From contig PMZJ01000005.1 of NCBI GenBank assembly GCA_003170415.1, positions 1 through 34,923 of the forward strand: 34,923 bases of DNA, read 5' to 3'. Positions 31,218 through 34,923 of the stretch are shown here, one piece after another; the stretch's first letter is position 1, and each line of letters opens with the position of its first letter. Below the pieces are notes generated by a model, which saw nothing but the letters and a program-made list of their open reading frames with translations, was not told the DNA's origin and made no database searches. The DNA is from Phycisphaerales bacterium (GTDB taxonomy: Bacteria; Planctomycetota; Phycisphaerae; Sedimentisphaerales; Anaerobacaceae). The position numbers were made by a program, and so were the translations under genes.

Positions 31218-31260
31218 CTTTTATGCCATCTTCTGCAAATTTCCGCCATTTCAAGTGCAA
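31218..31260. repeat. Two inverted copies of the left-end motif (right end of candidate element)
   Basis: Read on the minus strand, 31240-31260 matches the left copy 25751-25771 at 19 of 21 positions. 31218-31238 carries TTGCAGA and ATGGCATAAAA, as in the left copy 25702-25723. Both ends thus have two tandem units in opposite orientation, about 5.5 kb apart. Confidence 0.65.
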
Positions 31261-31709
31261 CGCTACAATTGTTCCTCTATAATTGGGCCGAACTTGCGCG
31301 CTTTTGACGAAAAATCACAAAAAGAGCACAGGCGCAAAGGTGCATAAGTGCTTACGTAATAAGGAATAAAAAAAAATTTCAGAATTTTAGGATTTGGCAA
31401 AAAACACTTGCGCGCTTTTGGCGAACAGTTGTATCATACAACTGTTTTATACAACCGTTTGTGTCCAGAATTTAAGCCGTTATGTTGACAGGGGTTACGG
31501 CACAAACGACACCACAAAAACACACTGAAAATGGCCACGAAAACGCACAAAAAACACGCAAAAAACGACCCCTGTTTATGGGGACATAAATCTATAACTG
31601 CTTATATTCACCGGCCTTACAGCGGTTTTTAGTGTACCCATAACGCCGCTAACACAGCGGTGGTTTTTAGTTTTGAGTTTTGAGTTGAGGGATGCCGCCG
31701 CAGGCGTAG
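31261..31709. other. Non-coding region with direct repeats and palindromes
   Basis: No gene seen. A 20-bp direct repeat beginning ACTTGCGCGCTTTTG is at 31292-31311 and 31406-31425 (one mismatch). A perfect palindrome AACAGTTGTA-TCA-TACAACTGTT is at 31424-31446, followed by ATACAACCGTTTG. A CCCC/GGGG hairpin flanks about 31570-31583. ACAGCGG..TTTTTAG occurs twice near 31619 and 31657. The middle is rich in AAAACG words. Confidence 0.5.
31406..31462. promoter_or_regulatory. Operator- or iteron-like cluster
   Basis: A perfect inverted repeat with 10-bp arms (31424-31433 and 31437-31446) and 3-bp centre is followed by another ATACAAC half-site (from about 31448), giving three GTTGTAT/ATACAAC half-sites in 35 bp. 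It abuts the second copy of a 20-bp direct repeat. No adjacent promoter could be fixed. Confidence 0.45.
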
Positions 31710-34700
31710 TTATTTCTTGCCCTCGACTATCGCGATTTCGTCCGCCGACAGGCCGTAGAGGTCATAAACAAGTTTGTCTATCTGCTCATCCGTCGAATCT
31801 ATCTGCCGCTGAATTCGCGTCTTTTCATCAGGATTCTTTATCCCCGCAAGTTTCTTATTCAACTCCAACATCTGCTCGACTAAAGAAACCATCTTGTCGT
31901 GCTGCTTCACCTCTTCAGGTTTGTCAAAATCAATCGTGCGAATAGGAAACGGTTTCAGATATTCGGTTTTGAACCTGAAATAACCACCGCGAAGGATATT
32001 CCCAGTTGAGCTTAAGAAGAACCAAAGCAATTTGGAGTTCAAAATCCCAAGAAAGAATGACACATTTTCCTTCTGTGTCTCTTTAAACACGAAACTATAG
32101 ATTGTAGTTGTATGATAGTTTCCTTCCTTATCAAGCGTCATTTGACATCCAGAGGCTATATCCGGTGTCATCAGTTTCACTGCGTCAAACTCCGCAAGAT
32201 TCTTTGGATAAATATAAGCGTAAAAATGCTCTCCGATCATTTTCCCCTTTTCTCGTTGCGCAAGGGCATTCTGATTAGCAAGGAGATATTTCCATCCCAT
32301 TGGAAAACGCTCTTGAATATATTTCTTCGGCATCAATAAAGCCTGCCCATTTTCAATGAGATATGGAAATATAACAACATTATGGGATTTGGGTTCTTTA
32401 TAACGATGAACATCTTTTCCCATTAGAAACGGTTTCACAAAGCCCCGTTCAATCTCAATTTCCTTTTCTAAGGACTTAGAGTAGCAAACACACGATTGTT
32501 TATTCCACTTAACAAGATTGAGGACATATATTGAATCGGCGCTTGTTTGTAAGCCAACAAAAATCTTGCGAGTAATATTACCAAGCGTTAAGGGTTGCCG
32601 GTTCAATTTAGTTAATACTGCTGCCGAATTACCTGTTGAAAAATGCCATTCCTTATCGGATGGGGGCTGCGGCAAAAACGCTTCACTGTAATCGGGATAT
32701 GCTTGAGAATGCCTAATCATTGGAAATAGTTGTGTTGGATTCTCAAGTTTCCTGACGGATACGAATCGAAATTGGAGTTCTGGTTTTGCGCTCAGGAATA
32801 ATAAACAGGTGTAAGTTGTAGCGTTTTCAAAAACTTGTTCAGCACCGAAATGTACGATTTCCGCAATTGCTTTTTTCTCAGATAAGAGTTGCCTTACAGG
32901 ATGAGCGAATTTAGCTTGGAAAAACTTGTGAGGCAAGATTAACCCCAGTCGCCCATTCTTATTAAGAAGACCTAATCCTTTTTCTGCAAAGACAACATAA
33001 ATGTCATAATTTCCTTTTGATGCCGATTTATATCTTTGACTTAAATAAGGTACTGTTTCAGGCTGAGTGTCTTGCATCGTTTGGATTCGTATATACGGCG
33101 GGTTGCCTATGACGGCGTCGAAGCCACCTTGTTTGAAGATGGGTGCAAATTCTTTTTGCCAGTCAAAGGCGTTTATCTTTCTCTGCTGCTCATCGCCAAA
33201 AAGGGTTAATTGCTGCTTTTGATAAAAATCCGGCCCAATAAGAGAATTGCCGCACTTGATATTATTGCCCAGGTCCGGCAGCGCACGTTCATGAAACAAT
33301 CTCAAACTCTCCTGCGTCTCATTTTCAAGAACCTTTAACAAAAGGGAAAGTTTCGTTACCTCCGCCGCCTGCGAATCTATATCCACGCCGTAAATATTAT
33401 TTAAAAGAATCCTTTTCTTTTCATCAATCGTCAAAAACCACTGTCCGCCCTTGCCCTGATATATCACCTTTTTATGTTTCGATGGTTCTTTGGCGTAATA
33501 ATCACGGTGAAAATCCAAAAGATACTGATACGCCCCGATTAAAAACGAACCCGAACCGCAGGCAGGGTCGAGAATTTTTAACTTTTCAATTTGTTTGGGT
33601 GTTTTGTTTTCACAAAGTTTCCCCACCGTATTTTTTACAATGTAATCGACGATATACGAAGGCGTATAATAAACTCCGCCCGCTTTTTTGACCTCCGGCT
33701 TTTCTTCTACCTTTGCCTGATGCGATTCCGTAAGCCGAATTACCTTGCCTAAAAACTGTTCATAAACCTGCCCCAAAATTTCCGCAGGCATAACGGAAAA
33801 TTCATAAGGGCTGCGCGGATAATAAAGGTCTTTCAAAATCCGCGTCAGGACATCATCGTCGATTTTCAAATTTGCGGAAAGTTCGTCCGGCCCCTCAGGC
33901 CTGTCTTTTTCCCTGCGAAAATGAAAAATACCGGAATTATATCTTTCATCGGATTTCTCAAAAAGTTCGAAAAGCCGCGGATATATTCTTGAGCCGCTAA
34001 TTAGCCCCAAGAGTTGTTCGCTGCGCTCTATCCCTCTGTCTTCGCATATCCTCAAAAACAAAATCCGGTCTATGGTCTTTTGAACCGCAAAATTAAGGTC
34101 ATAAACGGATAGTTTGCCGTTGCGAATCGCGATATTTTTTGCCAGTTCGTTCCGCCATCCTTCTATCTCGGCCAGAAACTCTTTATCTACTGTAGTTGTG
34201 CCTCTTTTAGTTGTCTTTTCAGATGCGTATTTATCGAACAATCCTTTATAAACCGCTTCTTTGCTGAATATATTCGCGATTTGCTCCCACTTGTCGGCGT
34301 AATCTTTGTAAGTGAAAAGCATAATTCGTCCGGCCGATGGTTTATCGTCGGGGCTTGGCCGAATCTGGCAGTCATAAACTGCGAACTCTTCAAAATCGGT
34401 GAGAATTGACAATGGCAGTTTAGCCGACCACGCGTATCTGCGGAGCTGATAGGCCGGGCTGATGTCGGATTTTATATCGACTGATGGCTTCTTTGCTTCT
34501 AAGAAAAATTTTCTCGTCCCACCGACGCGGAAGCAGTAGTCAGGCGCTTTTGTTGTCCCGCCCACTTTGATTGCGTCTTCGTGAATCACATCGCTGTATG
34601 CCGGAGCGACTCCCGCCTTGTTTTGCATATCCCAGCCGAGCGCTTCGAAGAATGGATTGATGAATTGTTGTCGGACTTGTGCTTCGCCGTATCCCTGCCC

Positions 34701-34769
34701 CTTGTACGATTCGATATTCCGCTCGAATTGTTCAATAAGCTCTATTACTTCCTTCGGTGCTCCGCCCAT
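31710..34769 (-). CDS. Type IIG-like restriction-modification enzyme (fused nuclease, methyltransferase and specificity domain)
   Basis: About 1019 residues. A PD-ExK nuclease is in the first 150 residues (APDYCFRVGGTRKFFLEAKKPS: Asp, then Glu-x-Lys 14 residues on). A helical connector follows. An N6-adenine methyltransferase has motif I DPACGSGSF and motif IV NPPY, with GVYYTP upstream. A C-terminal TaqI-like target-recognition region ends KLVYDLYGLSADEIAIVEG. All catalytic motifs are intact, so it should cut unmethylated DNA and protect its own site alone. ATG 34769 has GGAG 9 nt upstream and gives MGGAPKEVIE. ATG 34784 is five codons earlier. No partner RM gene is in view. Confidence 0.88.
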   Translation of the reverse strand: MGGAPKEVIELIEQFERNIESYKGQGYGEAQVRQQFINPFFEALGWDMQNKAGVAPAYSDVIHEDAIKVGGTTKAPDYCFRVGGTRKFFLEAKKPSVDIKSDISPAYQLRRYAWSAKLPLSILTDFEEFAVYDCQIRPSPDDKPSAGRIMLFTYKDYADKWEQIANIFSKEAVYKGLFDKYASEKTTKRGTTTVDKEFLAEIEGWRNELAKNIAIRNGKLSVYDLNFAVQKTIDRILFLRICEDRGIERSEQLLGLISGSRIYPRLFELFEKSDERYNSGIFHFRREKDRPEGPDELSANLKIDDDVLTRILKDLYYPRSPYEFSVMPAEILGQVYEQFLGKVIRLTESHQAKVEEKPEVKKAGGVYYTPSYIVDYIVKNTVGKLCENKTPKQIEKLKILDPACGSGSFLIGAYQYLLDFHRDYYAKEPSKHKKVIYQGKGGQWFLTIDEKKRILLNNIYGVDIDSQAAEVTKLSLLLKVLENETQESLRLFHERALPDLGNNIKCGNSLIGPDFYQKQQLTLFGDEQQRKINAFDWQKEFAPIFKQGGFDAVIGNPPYIRIQTMQDTQPETVPYLSQRYKSASKGNYDIYVVFAEKGLGLLNKNGRLGLILPHKFFQAKFAHPVRQLLSEKKAIAEIVHFGAEQVFENATTYTCLLFLSAKPELQFRFVSVRKLENPTQLFPMIRHSQAYPDYSEAFLPQPPSDKEWHFSTGNSAAVLTKLNRQPLTLGNITRKIFVGLQTSADSIYVLNLVKWNKQSCVCYSKSLEKEIEIERGFVKPFLMGKDVHRYKEPKSHNVVIFPYLIENGQALLMPKKYIQERFPMGWKYLLANQNALAQREKGKMIGEHFYAYIYPKNLAEFDAVKLMTPDIASGCQMTLDKEGNYHTTTIYSFVFKETQKENVSFFLGILNSKLLWFFLSSTGNILRGGYFRFKTEYLKPFPIRTIDFDKPEEVKQHDKMVSLVEQMLELNKKLAGIKNPDEKTRIQRQIDSTDEQIDKLVYDLYGLSADEIAIVEGKK

Positions 34770-34784
34770 ATCGCAAAACTCCAT

Positions 34785-34923
34785 CCAATGCCTTTAATTT
34801 CCCGACCCCCCATGCCGTTTTGCTTCGCGGAAGCTTCGCAAAACGCGACGCAGGGGGCTTTCGCCACAATACCGCAAGTGATGTCTTTCGTCAATAAAGT
34901 AACCCCGGCATAAATGACGGGGC
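34785..34923. other. Non-coding window edge with hairpin
   Basis: Upstream DNA of the RM gene. GTTTTGC (34817-34823) pairs with GCAAAAC (34838-34844), with an alternative inner hairpin GCTTC/GAAGC. No gene or clear promoter is visible before the window ends. Confidence 0.4.

Overview
This window is about 35 kb of chromosome from an anaerobic, probably fermentative bacterium. Composition is moderate (roughly half G+C), Shine-Dalgarno sites are good and sigma70-like promoters are recognisable. My best guess is a planctomycete of the Phycisphaerae/Sedimentisphaerales type. The guess rests on the gene mix (lone csrA, lysine-rich micro-protein, planctomycete-style small-terminase-like HTH protein, bifurcating-type [FeFe] hydrogenase). 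It is inference, not proof.

Layout. 1-3.9 kb holds housekeeping genes: the 3' part of accC, convergent lysA, a 19-residue lysine-rich micro-protein gene and nadD. 3.9-9.7 kb (minus strand) is a compact hypF-hypC-hypD-hypE-hypA-hypB operon, the full [NiFe]-hydrogenase active-site maturation set, with no [NiFe] structural genes in view. At 9.8 kb is a plus-strand tRNA-Ala(GGC) with its own promoter. 9.9-21.3 kb (minus strand) is one long apparent transcription unit: rex, a membrane Cache-HAMP histidine kinase, a [2Fe-2S] thioredoxin-like ferredoxin, hydB, hydA, hydG, hydC, hydE, a single-domain response regulator and hydF. It contains a complete electron-bifurcating-type [FeFe] hydrogenase (HydABC), all three H-cluster maturases, an NADH/NAD+ sensor and a two-component pair. 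Its promoter (TTGACA-17-TATACT) has a GTGA-N6-TCAC palindrome just upstream. A perfect 9-bp inverted repeat also spans the -35 and overlaps the -10.

21.8-23.3 kb carries an unknown polytopic membrane protein and csrA with a strong terminator. 23.4-25.3 kb (minus strand) is an accessory three-gene run: a small-terminase-like HTH protein, a protein with His-Gly and Glu-Ser-Cys motifs resembling clan CD (caspase/gingipain-fold) hydrolases, and a lipoprotein.

25.7-31.3 kb is the most unusual part. A divergent XRE repressor and a translationally coupled operon of small unknown genes surround a protein resembling a phage tail tape-measure protein. There is no capsid, portal, large terminase, integrase or transposase in view. 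The segment is bracketed by two tandem copies, on each side and in inverted orientation, of a motif of the form TTGCA..TGAAATGGC..AAA, next to A-rich AAAACG-laden non-coding flanks. I propose it as a candidate undescribed mobile or phage-derived element. 31.7-34.8 kb encodes a single-polypeptide restriction-modification enzyme (PD-ExK nuclease, gamma-type DNA methyltransferase and specificity domain).

Starts were revised where the Shine-Dalgarno site or a family-invariant N-terminus argued for it (lysA, hypA, hypB, hypD, hydF, hydB, the ferredoxin gene, csrA, the HTH gene and others).
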